Shown one piece after another: positions 20,485-31,205 of a stretch of DNA of 64,000 nucleotides. The stretch comes from Epithemia pelagica (lineage: Eukaryota; Bacillariophyta; Bacillariophyceae; Surirellales; Surirellaceae), in contig OX337232.1 in the NCBI GenBank assembly GCA_946965045.2, positions 3,100,001 through 3,164,000 of the forward strand, read 5' to 3'. Position 1 is the first letter of the stretch, and each line of letters begins with the position of its first letter. Below the pieces are notes generated by a model that saw only the letters and a program-made list of their open reading frames with translations, ran no database searches and was not told where the DNA came from. Position numbers and translations under genes: made by a program.

Positions 20485-20838
20485 CTACGACGAACGGGTA
20501 GCATCATAAGAAAGCTTCTTGGATACTCGATGCATCCCAGAAAGAGACTCACGAAAGGCATCCAAGAATGGCGCCATTCTAGGTGAGGTGATCCATAAAA
20601 TTTCATCTTGTCGTCGACATTGTCTCTCGGACGAACAACCTCCATTCTTGGCATTGGAGAGCAGCCACATGCATGCCAATGAAAAAGACGTGCCGAGGAG
20701 AACCAGACAGCGCCAGAATTGCAGTTGGAAGTACGGCGTGTGCTCCTGAAACGATTCCTTGAATAGGTCACACAGTGACCTTTGCTTATTGCATAGAAGC
20801 ATGGCCGCCGCCTCTTGGTTTGCTTCCAATGTAGTCAT
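20485..20838 (-). CDS. Hypothetical small membrane protein
   Basis: From ATG 20838 the frame gives 117 aa with an N-terminal amphipathic part (LEANQEAAAML), one strong hydrophobic helix (CLVLLGTSFSLACMWLL) and a basic C-terminus. The frame is open further upstream to 21105, so a longer protein is possible. No family is recognised. It is divergent from the STN1-like gene, about 430 bp away. Confidence 0.35.
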   Translation of the reverse strand: MTTLEANQEAAAMLLCNKQRSLCDLFKESFQEHTPYFQLQFWRCLVLLGTSFSLACMWLLSNAKNGGCSSERQCRRQDEILWITSPRMAPFLDAFRESLSGMHRVSKKLSYDATRSS

Positions 20839-21200
20839 TGTGGACCCTCTCTTTTTCCAGGAGGGCGATGCATTTACCACCTCGCATCTCGTACGGTCAT
20901 GGCGATGAGCTCGCTCAGATGAGCTAGGAGGCGTACTCTGGTTGGTAGGGTAGATTAGGTCATGGATCAGTCCACAATTCATGTCAGATTTCTGCACATT
21001 GTGGCAATGACAAATAATGGCGGTCCAATAGGAGACTCTGTTATTGACAAATCTCATTCTTGACACCGTCGAATTGTCGATACACACAAGGTCTATCCAT
21101 ACCATGTAAGAGAAATGAGGCTGAATTGATTGGCGTAAAAGGAAGCAAGTTTTTCATGCCTGAGAATACCACCGAGAACTGAACATCAAACGTCTACAGA

Positions 21201-22934
21201 GTGTTGCATCCATTCGAGACCTACTCAAGAAAGGCGGTGTGGTCCAAGATCTCTCCTCGTTGCAAACCAATGGAGGTAGAGTCTTATTTAGTGGGACTGT
21301 GTCCCTTCTTTTGGGCTCATGTGCCCTTATCGATTCAACATGTTCAATCGATGAAGCTGGTGAATGGATTGCATTGCCTGTTACTCCACAACAATCGTTC
21401 CAATGGCACTTTTGTGGCCGCAGTTCCATTGAGTAAATGCCGATTGGTAGGAACCATTGTCGCAATAGATCGTCGAGGAGGACCTGGTGGAGGTGAGGCT
21501 ACCATTTACGTGATTGATGACGGCACCGGTCTGTTGGATTGTTTGCATTGGAATGGTGGCAATGGGGATGGTCTTGACCTTGGCAGTCAGGATATCCTTC
21601 CCGATCTCTTGGGGCACGAACGCCAAAGTGGCTCTACTGACACTACTGGGGCCTTGTGTGTTGGCCAACTGGTTCTGGTTCATGGACAAATCGATTGTGC
21701 ATGCGTCATCCTGGAAGACGAAAGCCACATGTACACGAGTTCACCAACAAACACAGGGGCAACGGAATCCAGAGACTCTTGGGCAACGTCGTCATCGTCG
21801 TCGTCCTTCCAGAATCTCAATGGACCGCTCGAAATTCGATCGTGTCTCCGTGAAATTCGAGTGAGTTTGATCCAACCCGTCGGACACCACTGCATTGGCA
21901 TTCAGAGAGGAGGTTTGTTGGAAAATGCCGAAGTGCAACATTGGAGCGACGTTCAGGACTTTTATCATCAGCTTTGGCAATCTACTATAGGAAACGTGGA
22001 TCCAGTGCAATGCAGCAGCGCCTTTGCCCCAACCAACAAGACATACTTGAACACGAATAAGATTCTCGACTTGTTGGGTCCAACCATTCGAAACAAAATT
22101 CAGGACCTTGGTCACGTGCCCAGTACTGGAAGTAAGGACGCGGAGAGGGACGATGGTGAAAACGAGATGAATGATGTTGTAGGGTCCGCTCCATTCTCTT
22201 GGCATTTGTTTGGACCGCGGTGCAAGTGTCATGATTTGACGTACAAATCGGATTTGTTGTACTGCCACTGCCTCGCCACCCCCTTGGTGCTACCATCCCT
22301 CAATTGTAGTCGGACTCATCCGAATGGTCTGGGACAGGACGATCCCCAGTTTATTTACCGAGACGCGCTCTTGGCCAAGTTGTTGCAAATGGAACAGGAA
22401 CACCAGACAAGGACGAAACCCACGTCACTTTCTGGGTGGGAATTGGACCCATTGCGATTTCAATATAGCAGTGTTGTGGAGGATCCCAAACTCGTTCAAT
22501 TGGCACAAGAGCAATATCAAAACGCTTGCAATTTACAGACAAGTGTGGCATCTGCAGTTGCCAATATACCTCGTGACGTAGCTTTTCCCCGAGCTTCCTC
22601 CTTGTTTGCACTCAATACCTTTCGCGCGCTGCGAAGTGATGGCATTGTTTATCTTTTGGATCAGGAATCCGACACGTATGTGTTGTTATCACGAGAAGGA
22701 GCAATTGAACCGTACCTTCGTCAAACGATCCTGAATCATCCGTCTTCGGCGGACCATTCAACTTGTTTGGCCATGCAACGGAAGAGAGAACGAAGGAAAA
22801 AGAATCCGCCCATTTATTGGTCTTCCATTCCATTGGCTCGCATACAACACGTCAAACGATTATTGCTGTGGAAAGAACAACAACGGCAACAATCAACTAG
22901 GACACAACCCGACGTTAACATGGGGGATCTTTAA
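21201..22934 (+). CDS. STN1: STN1-like OB-fold protein (CST telomere complex)
   Basis: STN1 is a subunit of the CST (CTC1-STN1-TEN1) complex that binds telomeric single-stranded DNA and assists lagging-strand fill-in. The N-terminal block CPFFWAHVPLSIQHV is followed by KCRLVGTIVAIDRRGG and IYVIDDGTGLLDCLHWNG (about residues 79-118). This reproduces the STN1 OB-fold pattern hVG-hhh-(V/D)-R ... DDGTG-hhC-hhW. It is 577 aa from 21201, or 554 aa from ATG 21270, which is longer than animal STN1 (about 370 aa). The extra length is a Ser-rich insert in the OB fold and a divergent C-terminal region that may hold the winged-helix domains. Single exon. The family call rests on the OB segment only. Confidence 0.7.
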   Translation: MLHPFETYSRKAVWSKISPRCKPMEVESYLVGLCPFFWAHVPLSIQHVQSMKLVNGLHCLLLHNNRSNGTFVAAVPLSKCRLVGTIVAIDRRGGPGGGEATIYVIDDGTGLLDCLHWNGGNGDGLDLGSQDILPDLLGHERQSGSTDTTGALCVGQLVLVHGQIDCACVILEDESHMYTSSPTNTGATESRDSWATSSSSSSFQNLNGPLEIRSCLREIRVSLIQPVGHHCIGIQRGGLLENAEVQHWSDVQDFYHQLWQSTIGNVDPVQCSSAFAPTNKTYLNTNKILDLLGPTIRNKIQDLGHVPSTGSKDAERDDGENEMNDVVGSAPFSWHLFGPRCKCHDLTYKSDLLYCHCLATPLVLPSLNCSRTHPNGLGQDDPQFIYRDALLAKLLQMEQEHQTRTKPTSLSGWELDPLRFQYSSVVEDPKLVQLAQEQYQNACNLQTSVASAVANIPRDVAFPRASSLFALNTFRALRSDGIVYLLDQESDTYVLLSREGAIEPYLRQTILNHPSSADHSTCLAMQRKRERRKKNPPIYWSSIPLARIQHVKRLLLWKEQQRQQSTRTQPDVNMGDL

Positions 22935-24238
22935 GGAGCAACATTCATTATAGAATATAGCTCTATACCTCTCAGTTATGTTTTTTGTGTCTCTACCTAG
23001 ACCTTAATCATGGGCCCGTATTCATTCTATGAATCAACAAAGTACCCCCCGAGCCGTTGTTTTTTCAGAGAACGCAAGAACCAACTGCTCGCTGTACACA
23101 ACTTTCTCCAAGTCTTGCTTTCGATTGTTCTCGTCGGTCACAATATTCCATCCAGCCAAGGCAATTCCTCGTTTCACACTTCCGCATCAAACTTTCCTGG
23201 AAATCTTTGCAGTACCATGACAGTCAATCGCTCTACTACCAGTGACCAATCCATACTGGTCCAGGGTATTTCCGCAGGCGGACCAACCTTTTCGTCAAAC
23301 ACCCATCGATCGGGCTGTGTGAGCCCAAGGAAGGGGTCCAAGCTTTTGCTATCCGTTCATGGAACACAGATCATGAGCAAGTTTTTGTTTCGAATTACTG
23401 ATATCAGAGTGAAACCGAAAGAATTGTTGTAAAGCTGTCGAAAGAGCGCCTCGTCAACTGTCATGTTGATACGATCAGGCCTTCGTAATTGAATCCGACT
23501 AACAGAAGCACGGCATGAGCTCTTTCCGAGTTTGCTTCTGGTCGCAATGCTGCAACAAGTCCTAGCTTTCTCGAGCGCCATATTGTGGCGACGTGACCGA
23601 TATAGTCGTGATCGACTGTGCTTGCCCTGAAATCATGAGGACTGGAGCGTTGTTACCACCAATCACATTCTCGACAAAAACACGGTATTCGACGTCTTTC
23701 CTGAGGAAGGGTCGTCGAATAGAACATGGGATATGCCGGTCGTGTATGGTGTAGGTCATTGAAGGTCGGAAGAACTGTATGCTGATTTGCCATTCGAGCT
23801 GTCTGTTAACCCTTTGTCTCGACAGATGCCTCAGAGACCGCGGCGACCGACTCTTTCAGGTGGTTGAGAACATGGTCCATGAGAATAAGTTCAGCAGACG
23901 TTGTCGGCCTTGATGTTTTCCGGTTATATCGCTTGATGCTGTCTACCGAGAATTTCGTGTGTCTGTCAGCCTATCCATTCCTGAGAGTTTACTAAGTACC
24001 ATCTAGGACTGATGCTGTGGAACAATGATTACGCTTGCTTGGAATGTACTATGATGCACTTCGGCTTGTACTACATAGCGGAATGTAGGGGTCGCTTGCC
24101 CCTGATAGTGTTGTAGAGCTTGGACTTGAAGCAGTGCATCATTCTGCAGTGTGATTTCTGTTTTTGCAATGCAGTATAGAGGGTGTGTACAGGCCAGTCA
24201 TTGTATCCCTCGTCTTTGCTCATATTGTAGCTGACAGG
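22935..24238. other. Intergenic, nothing recognised
   Basis: About 1.3 kb with only short frames on both strands and no repeat structure detected by eye. Confidence 0.5.
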
Positions 24239-25296
24239 CTACCGGTTCCAACAACAACAGGTTTCCTTCGGTGGTCTGCCATTGCCGTCAATGAAAAGAT
24301 CATTTTCATCCAAGTAGGCAGTGGCGGCAAGTGCTGCATTAATCTCATCCAGATTCTCTTCTCCACGATCCCCCGCATTTGGCTCTTCCTCGTCTTCTTC
24401 GCCAACCTCCTTCACTTGTTCCATGGTATCAATATGCTTCTGCCGAGATACTTCCTTGCGGAGGATTGCCTGGATAGCAGCTTGAATGGCAGCAGATTCT
24501 TCAGAAGGCACAGCATCTACAGGTTCAAAGGTTCGCAGAGGCTGTATCCCTCCGATTTTGCGTAGTTCTGTGGTGGTTGCAGGAGTATCGTCGTCGTTGT
24601 TGTTGTTGTTCCGGGATTTTCGGGACGCCAAGACTCGGGAAAACCGAGATCGTCGGGTTGGGTCAGCCGATGCCACCGACTTTTCACTGAGCGAATCAAT
24701 GTTTCCAGTTCTTCGTCTACGCATGAACATACTAAAAGAAGATCGAACAGACGGTTGCGAACCTTTGGAGGAGGATGTGGACGATTTTAAAGAATGACTG
24801 GACGAGTGTTTCTTCTTCTTCCTCTTCCTTCTCAGGAATCCACGTACCGACACAGACTCATCCCTTGAGGGTGATTGTGACTTGACACTTGGTTCCGATG
24901 ATGGAATGGCATACTGTTTGGGAAGATACTGTGAGGCACTTTCCTCATCGGATGGACCAGCATCATTCATTGCCCAATCGAGGGAACGAGACGGAGTTGC
25001 AGACTGTGAGCCATTGTACACACTCGGATTGCCTGCCTTGTATCTCTTGACAAACTTGGCCACTCGTCTTTCACTGATGACCCATTCTTCATGAGATTCC
25101 AACAAGAGTCCGTACACCTCAAATGGTTCCAGAGAAGGTCCCTGCCAAAATACGAAACAACCATGCGTTAATTCGTGTAAGCATTGTGGTATTCACATGG
25201 CTTCCAATAGAGAGGATATGCATTTCGTACCTTGGTTTCCAGAATTTGATGGACCTCTCGATTCAATTCTACAGAGCTAGGTTCCAAGTGCCGCAT
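24239..25296 (-). CDS. ERR-KFVKR family protein, copy A (two exons)
   Basis: Predicted exons are 25296-25231 and 25141-24239 (minus strand), with an 89-nt phase-0 GT-AG intron (gtacga...ggcag). The protein is 322 aa. Exon 1 encodes 22 residues (MRHLEPSSVELNREVHQILETK); a TAG in frame upstream supports this start. Exon 2 opens with LLLESHEEWVISERRVAKFVKR, the block shared with two other genes in the window (26057-26788 and 42583-43564). A Ser/Lys/Arg-rich linker (FLRRKRKKKKHSSSHS) follows, then an acidic region, and a tail YLDENDLFIDGN ending ETCCCWNR. No known domain is recognised. Clustered C-terminal cysteines could be lipidated, which is speculation. Confidence 0.75.
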
Positions 25297-26056
25297 GATG
25301 GTGTCCGATCCATTGGCGAGTCCTCGCTAGATAAAAACTCACTTGCTCTTGTTACAACTACCAATGGTTTCCTATCGATGTTTCTCAATTTCACCGGTGG
25401 CTTTCGACATTTCGTTCATGGACTGAGGCAAAAGTGACAATGCAATACGCTCTTCTTCTTGGTGTTGCTTCTTCCAGGATTCCATTGATGTCTCTGCCTT
25501 CGCCGGAAGTGGATGGCTCGTCTTGAACGGCGATGGCGGCCATGATCCATGATGTCTCTGCCATGCCGGCGCGCGCGAGAGGTGCCGATGCCGCGAGGTC
25601 CCTATACCCAATAAGCTATCACAAAATCTTTTGCTCCCACTCTTTTGAGCTCTAGGTAGTCTATCATGCCGCACACGATGTATCAGTTCCGGCCGACAAC
25701 TCTACAAAAGGTATCTCTTTATTCGAAGAAATTAGGAGAAAGAGCTAAACAATGTAGTCTGTCTGATACCAGTCTATAGTCTGTGGACAAATAGAGAGCA
25801 ACAATGAATATTTTACCAAGCTCGAGTTCTCTGTTGCCGGAGGCGTCGACCCGACATGGTCTCATTGTCTCTCACAGAGAGGTAGAATTAATCTCTTCTC
25901 CATGAGCACCATCATGGATAGAACGCTTGATACCTTGTTTCTCAATATGAATCTCTGGATGCAAGTCAGATTGCTCACATTTCCTCGTTTGCTCTCTCGT
26001 TGGCCAACCAATGGATCGAGGGACCAGACAGTTTTGTTCCTCAAGTCTTGCCTTTG
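25297..26056. other. Spacer between two tandem paralogues
   Basis: About 760 bp. A minus-strand segment near 25382-25490 reads WKKQHQEEERIALSLLPQ before a stop. It looks protein-like and might belong to an unrecognised upstream exon of copy A, but no splice join could be supported. Confidence 0.35.
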
Positions 26057-26788
26057 CTACATTGGTGCTCCGACTGGGATAATTGGGCCGATCGTCTTGA
26101 TACACCAGCAACTTTCATTGTGTTCACTCGGTTCTTCATTGCTTTCATCCAGATAGATTGGCTTTTCGGGAAGCGGTTTGGCATCCTCAACGTCGTCACC
26201 CGTGGTGGTATCCCAAAAGTAGATTGATTCCAACAGAGCCGTCGAACGCGGCGAATCAAAGTCATCTTCATAAATCACATTGACCGATGTGGCTGGTTGT
26301 GCACCAATTCGAATGTCTCGTCGCGCTGGTGTTGTTGTACTGCTACGCTTCAACACTTTGCGCAGAAAGCCGGGTTTGCGTGCCGAAATGGATGCCGTCA
26401 AGGAAGAGACCTCGGTGGCATTGTCGTCGTTGTGTTGTGGAAAGGAAATTCGATGTTCGGCCGAGTTCAGTCGCTTTACAAATTTGGCCACTCGTCGTTC
26501 ATGGATATGCCACTCTCGATGTTTGGTTTTCAATCGATTCATCACTTCTCCCCATTCGACCGATTCCTGTCCACAACAAGTACAAACAGAGACACCGAGA
26601 CAACACAAACAACAAACATGCGAAAATGAGAACACGAATACAAGCGCAACCGTACACCCAAAGAATAGACTCACTTCGTCGAGAATGGCTCGAATGGATT
26701 CATTCATTTCGAACGACGTTGGCTTGTATCTTCGTTTTGGTGCTTTATTGTTTAAACTCATGTTCGTCTTTATCGCTCGACTGGTCAT
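26057..26788 (-). CDS. ERR-KFVKR family protein, copy B (two exons)
   Basis: Exons are 26788-26675 and 26566-26057. The phase-0 intron 26674-26567 has gtgagt and acag ends, is 108 nt long and contains no stop. The start at 26788 is the conservative choice; ATG 26890 and ATG 26761 are also in frame. Exon 1 ends FEMNESIRAILDE. Exon 2 begins ESVEWGEVMNRLKTKHREWH and continues IHERRVAKFVKRL, parallel to copies A and C. The tail is PIYLDESNEEPSEHNESCWC plus IKTIGPIIPVG, again Asp/Asn then Cys-rich. Unspliced, the intron would insert a Cys-rich hydrophobic segment in frame. Tandem with copy A, same strand, suggesting local duplication. Confidence 0.75.
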   Translation of the reverse strand: MTSRAIKTNMSLNNKAPKRRYKPTSFEMNESIRAILDEVSLFFGCTVALVFVFSFSHVCCLCCLGVSVCTCCGQESVEWGEVMNRLKTKHREWHIHERRVAKFVKRLNSAEHRISFPQHNDDNATEVSSLTASISARKPGFLRKVLKRSSTTTPARRDIRIGAQPATSVNVIYEDDFDSPRSTALLESIYFWDTTTGDDVEDAKPLPEKPIYLDESNEEPSEHNESCWCIKTIGPIIPVGAPM

Positions 26789-27227
26789 GGTGGTCGCCTG
26801 TTTCTGGGTGACTCGACAAGGCGAATGAAGCGACTGTGTGGAGTTCGTGTTGGAAAGGATTTCTTGTGGTTCACGCAAAAAGCGGGACATCATCAATGGA
26901 TGTGCTGGTGATGGTGGGACTTGGTTTCTGTTTGGAAGGGTGACGGGATTCGAAAGGGAACCCCTACAAATTTCTAAAATGTAAAATCCTATCGCGCAGC
27001 TTTGTGAACTGTTAAATTTAATCAAAACTTCGCGGACAGATTCCTGATCGGTAGTTCCTCGAGTGCCGGGTCGGCGGCCTTCTGTGACCTGTGACCTGTG
27101 ACCCAAAATCATCAGTGGCAACGCGATTGGGCTTTGAGACGGGTTTGTCTGAATGGATACCTACGGACAGATCTTTTTGTCGAAGAAGAAATTTGACACT
27201 GTGGGGTCTGCCGCATCACAGCACGAG
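26789..27227. other. Divergent promoter region, copy B / alpha-galactosidase
   Basis: About 440 bp between the two divergent starts. A short CTGTGACCTGTGACC tandem lies near 27083-27103. No other feature is called. Confidence 0.4.
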
Positions 27228-28844
27228 ATGAGGAAGCTCTCGTCTTCTATTCCTGTTCGAGTTTCAGTTTTGGTCTTGGTGATTGTTTGTCTGACAGCAC
27301 CAAGGACGATTGCGTTGAACAATGGACTGGCGCAAACTCCTCCAATGGGATGGAATTCGTGGAATTCCTTTCATTGCAAGGTGGACCACGAGTTGATTGT
27401 TCGCACGGCAGAGCAAATCAAGGAGTTGAAATTGGATGAATTGGGCTATCGCTACATCAATATTGACGATTGTTGGATGTCCATGTTTCGCACAAAACAT
27501 GGCAAACTGATTGGTGATTCGAAACGATTTCCCAAGGGTATGAAATGGATGGGCGATTACTTGCACAGCCAAGGATTATTGTTTGGCATTTATTCCAGTG
27601 CTGGCTACCGAACTTGTGCCGGTTATCCAGCCTCGCTGGGTAAAGAGCAAGTGGACGCTCAGACATTTGCGGAGTGGGGTGTGGATTATCTGAAATACGA
27701 CAATTGTTTCAATGCTGGCAAAGCATCGATCGAACGCTATGCGGCCATGCGGAATGCCCTCAATGCCACGGGTCGTCCCATACTGTATTCCATTTGTCAA
27801 TGGGGCACGGAAGATTCGTGTCATTGGGGTCCATCGTTTGGCAATGTGTGGAGAACAACGGGTGATATCACAGCCGATTGGAACTCGATTGTGGGGTGTT
27901 TTTGGAAATCGCAACAACAATACCATGGACAGTCCATGTCCGGTGCCTGGTTGGATCCTGACATGTTGGAAGTTGGCAATGGCGATTTGACGTATGAAGA
28001 AAACAAGTCACACTTCTCCTTGTGGGTGTTGGCCAAGGCACCGCTCTTGTTGGGTAATGATTTGAGCACCATGACGTCCGAAACACTCGAGATTATTTCC
28101 AACACGGAACTTTTGGACCTCCATCAAGATCCATCTCTACCGCAGGCTACCTGTGTCGTGGGATGTGACAAGACCAATTGGTGTGCTCCCAATGTGGATG
28201 GTGAACATGTGTTTCAAGACTCGGATCTGTACCTCTGCAATCGTACCGACATGGACGACGACAAGGGCAAGGAGAACATGGCCCATGACGACGATTATTC
28301 TATTTTTGCCACAACGCGCCGGCATGGAAGCAGCAACAACAACAATGATACTGAGTTGGTGGCAGCTCTGATTATGAATTGGCACGATTCTCAAGCATTG
28401 AATCTCGGTATCCTCAATGCCGTTCAAGTCTTGGGCATAGCACCCTTTCCCAATCAACGCGTCCTTATTCGAGATGCTTGGGAACACACTCCCGTAACCG
28501 TACCCGCGCCACTGATGGTGAAAGAAAGGACAACCGTCGGAGAAGAACTGGACGATGTGAACAATGATAGTATTCATGACAAGGACCATAATTTGGACCG
28601 CAAGACGAGAAGGAACAACCGTACCAATGAAAGAACACTTTTGGAAAGCACAGTCGAGTCCTCATTATCGGAACGTCGTTCGTTTTCGTTTCAGGACTTG
28701 CAAAAGGTCCCCCTTCCACCCATACCACCGCACGGATGCCTCGTGTACACCCTTACTACCATTTCCAATCCGACACGGAGTACAGAAGAGGACGATGAGG
28801 ACAGGAAACACTTCGTCTCGGAATCTACCAGCACCGAATTGTAA
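27228..28844 (+). CDS. Secreted GH27 alpha-galactosidase
   Basis: Glycoside hydrolase family 27 removes terminal alpha-galactose (or alpha-N-acetylgalactosamine) with retention of configuration. ATG 27228 begins a signal peptide (VSVLVLVIVCLTAPRTIA), directly followed by LNNGLAQTPPMGWNSWNSF, the usual mature start; the frame is open to 27153. The nucleophile is Asp in YLKYDNC (about residue 158), and the acid/base region is AWLDPDMLEVGNGDLTYEE. Most GH27 enzymes have WNDPDM, so the Asn-to-Leu change is notable. CPIICQW- and YINIDDCW-type active-site blocks are present. The protein is about 538 aa. It is longer than typical because of charged, Asn-rich inserts in the C-terminal beta-sandwich half. 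It probably acts in the secretory pathway, vacuole or outside the cell. Confidence 0.93.
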   Translation: MRKLSSSIPVRVSVLVLVIVCLTAPRTIALNNGLAQTPPMGWNSWNSFHCKVDHELIVRTAEQIKELKLDELGYRYINIDDCWMSMFRTKHGKLIGDSKRFPKGMKWMGDYLHSQGLLFGIYSSAGYRTCAGYPASLGKEQVDAQTFAEWGVDYLKYDNCFNAGKASIERYAAMRNALNATGRPILYSICQWGTEDSCHWGPSFGNVWRTTGDITADWNSIVGCFWKSQQQYHGQSMSGAWLDPDMLEVGNGDLTYEENKSHFSLWVLAKAPLLLGNDLSTMTSETLEIISNTELLDLHQDPSLPQATCVVGCDKTNWCAPNVDGEHVFQDSDLYLCNRTDMDDDKGKENMAHDDDYSIFATTRRHGSSNNNNDTELVAALIMNWHDSQALNLGILNAVQVLGIAPFPNQRVLIRDAWEHTPVTVPAPLMVKERTTVGEELDDVNNDSIHDKDHNLDRKTRRNNRTNERTLLESTVESSLSERRSFSFQDLQKVPLPPIPPHGCLVYTLTTISNPTRSTEEDDEDRKHFVSESTSTEL

Positions 28845-29455
28845 CAGGAAACACACCCTGAATCCAAAGTTCTCGTGGAACGCACTGCAATGCATACTCC
28901 AGGGATATGCCTCCACTTTGTCACATCTTTCATACAGTCATGGGCCCTAACGCGCCTTATTCATGCTACATGGATCACTGATTCCCTTCAACTCTCAAGC
29001 AGTCAGGAAATGCGTCGACATTTTCCTCCAGGGCGTCGCGACAAGAGTAAAAAACCCAAGTCTCTATTGATGATCGAAATGTCTATGGAATCGTCCTCGG
29101 ACTAATAGGTCAGACACGACACACAAATCCCGGCACAAGGGTTGAGTCAACTACACTTGGCTGTCCTCCGAGCAAATAACAGTGTGCAAGGACTGCAACT
29201 CTCGTAGGCAGGAAGAGATTCATCGATTGAAATACTAGATGTTGGAAGTCTGTTTCCATTTTCCCTCATCCCTTCACATTCAAATAGCAAAAACCATTCT
29301 AAACGCGACTTCCGTCTTCCACGCGCGACCCAATAGAAACAAGCCCAACCAAATCTCTCCCTTCGATAATTAAAAGCGAGAGGTTATCGTCTCTCCTCGG
29401 ATTTTTTACCACATCGATCACCATGACCCTTTGTTGTCGGTCATCGTGATGCTAC
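28845..29455. other. Intergenic
   Basis: About 610 bp between the galactosidase stop and the sulfotransferase-like gene. Nothing is recognised. Confidence 0.5.
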
Positions 29456-30834
29456 ATGCCTTCAACAAGAAGCATGAACATTTTGAGAACGCGCAAGACT
29501 GTCTTTTGTCGCATTCTTACAAGATATGTTGCAGTTGTTGCGATTGTCACATCACAAATCATTTTCTTTTGGACGACGTACCCGGTAGAGTCTGAACCAG
29601 TTGTTGAGTTCAATCCACTGGAATTGCATCCGGATTCAGTGACGACAAAACAAAAACCAACGATCCCTGTGGACTGCCAAGGTGGACAAGAAACGTTGTG
29701 AAAATTCTAGTGGATGCCGGTATTCAAAATGCTTCCAGATATTGCCGAGGCGACGAGAGCAATCTTCGCATCCCTCCGTGGAATGAAACAACGGCCTTGT
29801 ATGGATCCAAGCCAATCATTCTTCGGTTCTGCGAGGATCGCAACAAGAGTTTACCTTTTCTGGTTCCAAGGATTGTTGGCATGTACAACACTGGTACAAA
29901 TGCATTGAAAAAATTGTTTCACCTGAACCTTGTACAGGTTCAAAGAAACATGTTTCGAAACAATGCATCCGATGTCGACAAACTTCGATTACCTTGGGTG
30001 TTTCGAAACAATGCCACGGATCGACACACACAAAAGTCGAACAGGGAGTTAATTGAGGAACTGAATTTGGATTCTTTGAAACACAATCCAGTGGACCGTA
30101 ATCCGGATCCCAGTGGCGGTGTGCCATTCTTACGAGTAATCATCACGCGAGATCCATACCGGTGGATGCGATCGACTTGCCGCAGTCCCTACGATATTCG
30201 ATGGAAGATGGTTGAAAAGGAAAGCGGCACTCCACGAAAGATACCAACAACAAGAAAAAGATGGGGCAACCTGAAATTTACGACACGAAAAAAGCCGGTG
30301 AATTGCACTGACTTGTACCCTCCACATCTACAAAAGTTGTCCATCCTATTTCCTCGCCGCGAAGCCTCCGACAAAACCGAACGTGAATCTCATATGTTCA
30401 ATCGCGATTATCCATCTCTGCCTCACATGTGGAGTCAATGGCATCAAGAGTATCTTCATGCGGCGGAATCCAGTTTGTCACAACAACCGACCCTGATCAT
30501 TCGATTCGAGGATGTGCTTGTTCATGCACCCGAAGTGCTACAGGCGGTAGCGTCCTGTGCCGGAATGGACTTGATTGGGAACTCCGCAGAGGAAGCCACA
30601 AGCAACACGAGCAGGACAGACGACGACTCTGTCATCAAGGTTTTCTATCTCTAGAAACGATCCAAGAATCATGGTCGTGGCAATGCCAAGGCCGGCTTTG
30701 CGACCACCTTACTCCGCAGCATGGATCCAGTCGGACGCACCGCTGGGTTTACCGACCAGTATCTGAACTTTAGTACCAGCAGTTTGGATCCCAAACTTTT
30801 GAAACTGTTTCACTATCCGCCACCACAGTTCTAA
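29456..30834 (+). pseudogene. Sulfotransferase-like type II membrane protein with two lesions
   Basis: A short N-terminal frame (29456-29701) has a cytoplasmic basic stretch and a signal anchor (YVAVVAIVTSQIIFFWTTY), then ends DCQGGQETL. The downstream frame, offset by one base, begins VKILVDAGIQNASRYC and carries a P-loop-like PRIVGMYNTGTNAL and a 3'-phosphate-type RVIITRDPYRWMRST. That is the usual layout of Golgi PAPS-dependent sulfotransferase-like genes in diatoms. The break at about 29696-29700 is explained by loss of one G. An in-frame TAG at 30652-30654 is followed by further family-like coding (KNHGRGNAKAGFATTLLR, ending HYPPPQF) to TAA at 30834. Either this is a pseudogene or the assembly has errors here. 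Confidence 0.7.
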
Positions 30835-30966
30835 TAGAGAATAAACCAAAGGATTTATACACTCAGACCATTGTTGCTATCCTGTATCAATCTTCCGACG
30901 AACAAGGCGTCGCAACAGGCTTGCAACAAGAGAGATGACTCTCTCTACTCTATAGAGGGTCATGGT

Positions 30967-30998
30967 CCTCTACTCTAGTAGACTCTACTCTAGTAGAG
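30967..30998. repeat. Tandem and palindromic CTACTCTAGTAG repeats
   Basis: Two tandem units of ACTCTACTCTAGTAG type. Each unit is itself nearly palindromic. A weaker relative lies just upstream (CTCTACTCTATAGAG). Confidence 0.7.
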
Positions 30999-31125
30999 CA
31001 CCCATTCACAATCTACGGAACTGGATCGAAGTGCAGGGGGACACAGAGGAATGGACACGGTTGATGTATAGTCCACGAGAGAGTTTTCGTTACGACTATG
31101 GTGAATATTCATAGCTACTCCCAGA

Positions 31126-31205
31126 GGAGGTTCACCTCAAAATCCTGAGTGCTTATTGATAGCCACACCTAGCGAGGAAGTTCACCTCAAAATCGTGAGT
31201 GCTTC
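31126..31205 (+). repeat. Direct repeat pair, ~25 bp
   Basis: GTTCACCTCAAAATC(C/G)TGAGTGCTT occurs twice, about 53 bp apart. No function is inferred. Confidence 0.75.

Noticed and set aside
21239-21436. Protein-like second frame overlapping the STN1-like gene
   Set aside because: It lies within the well-supported OB-fold coding frame. Without transcript support it is treated as an overlapping shadow.
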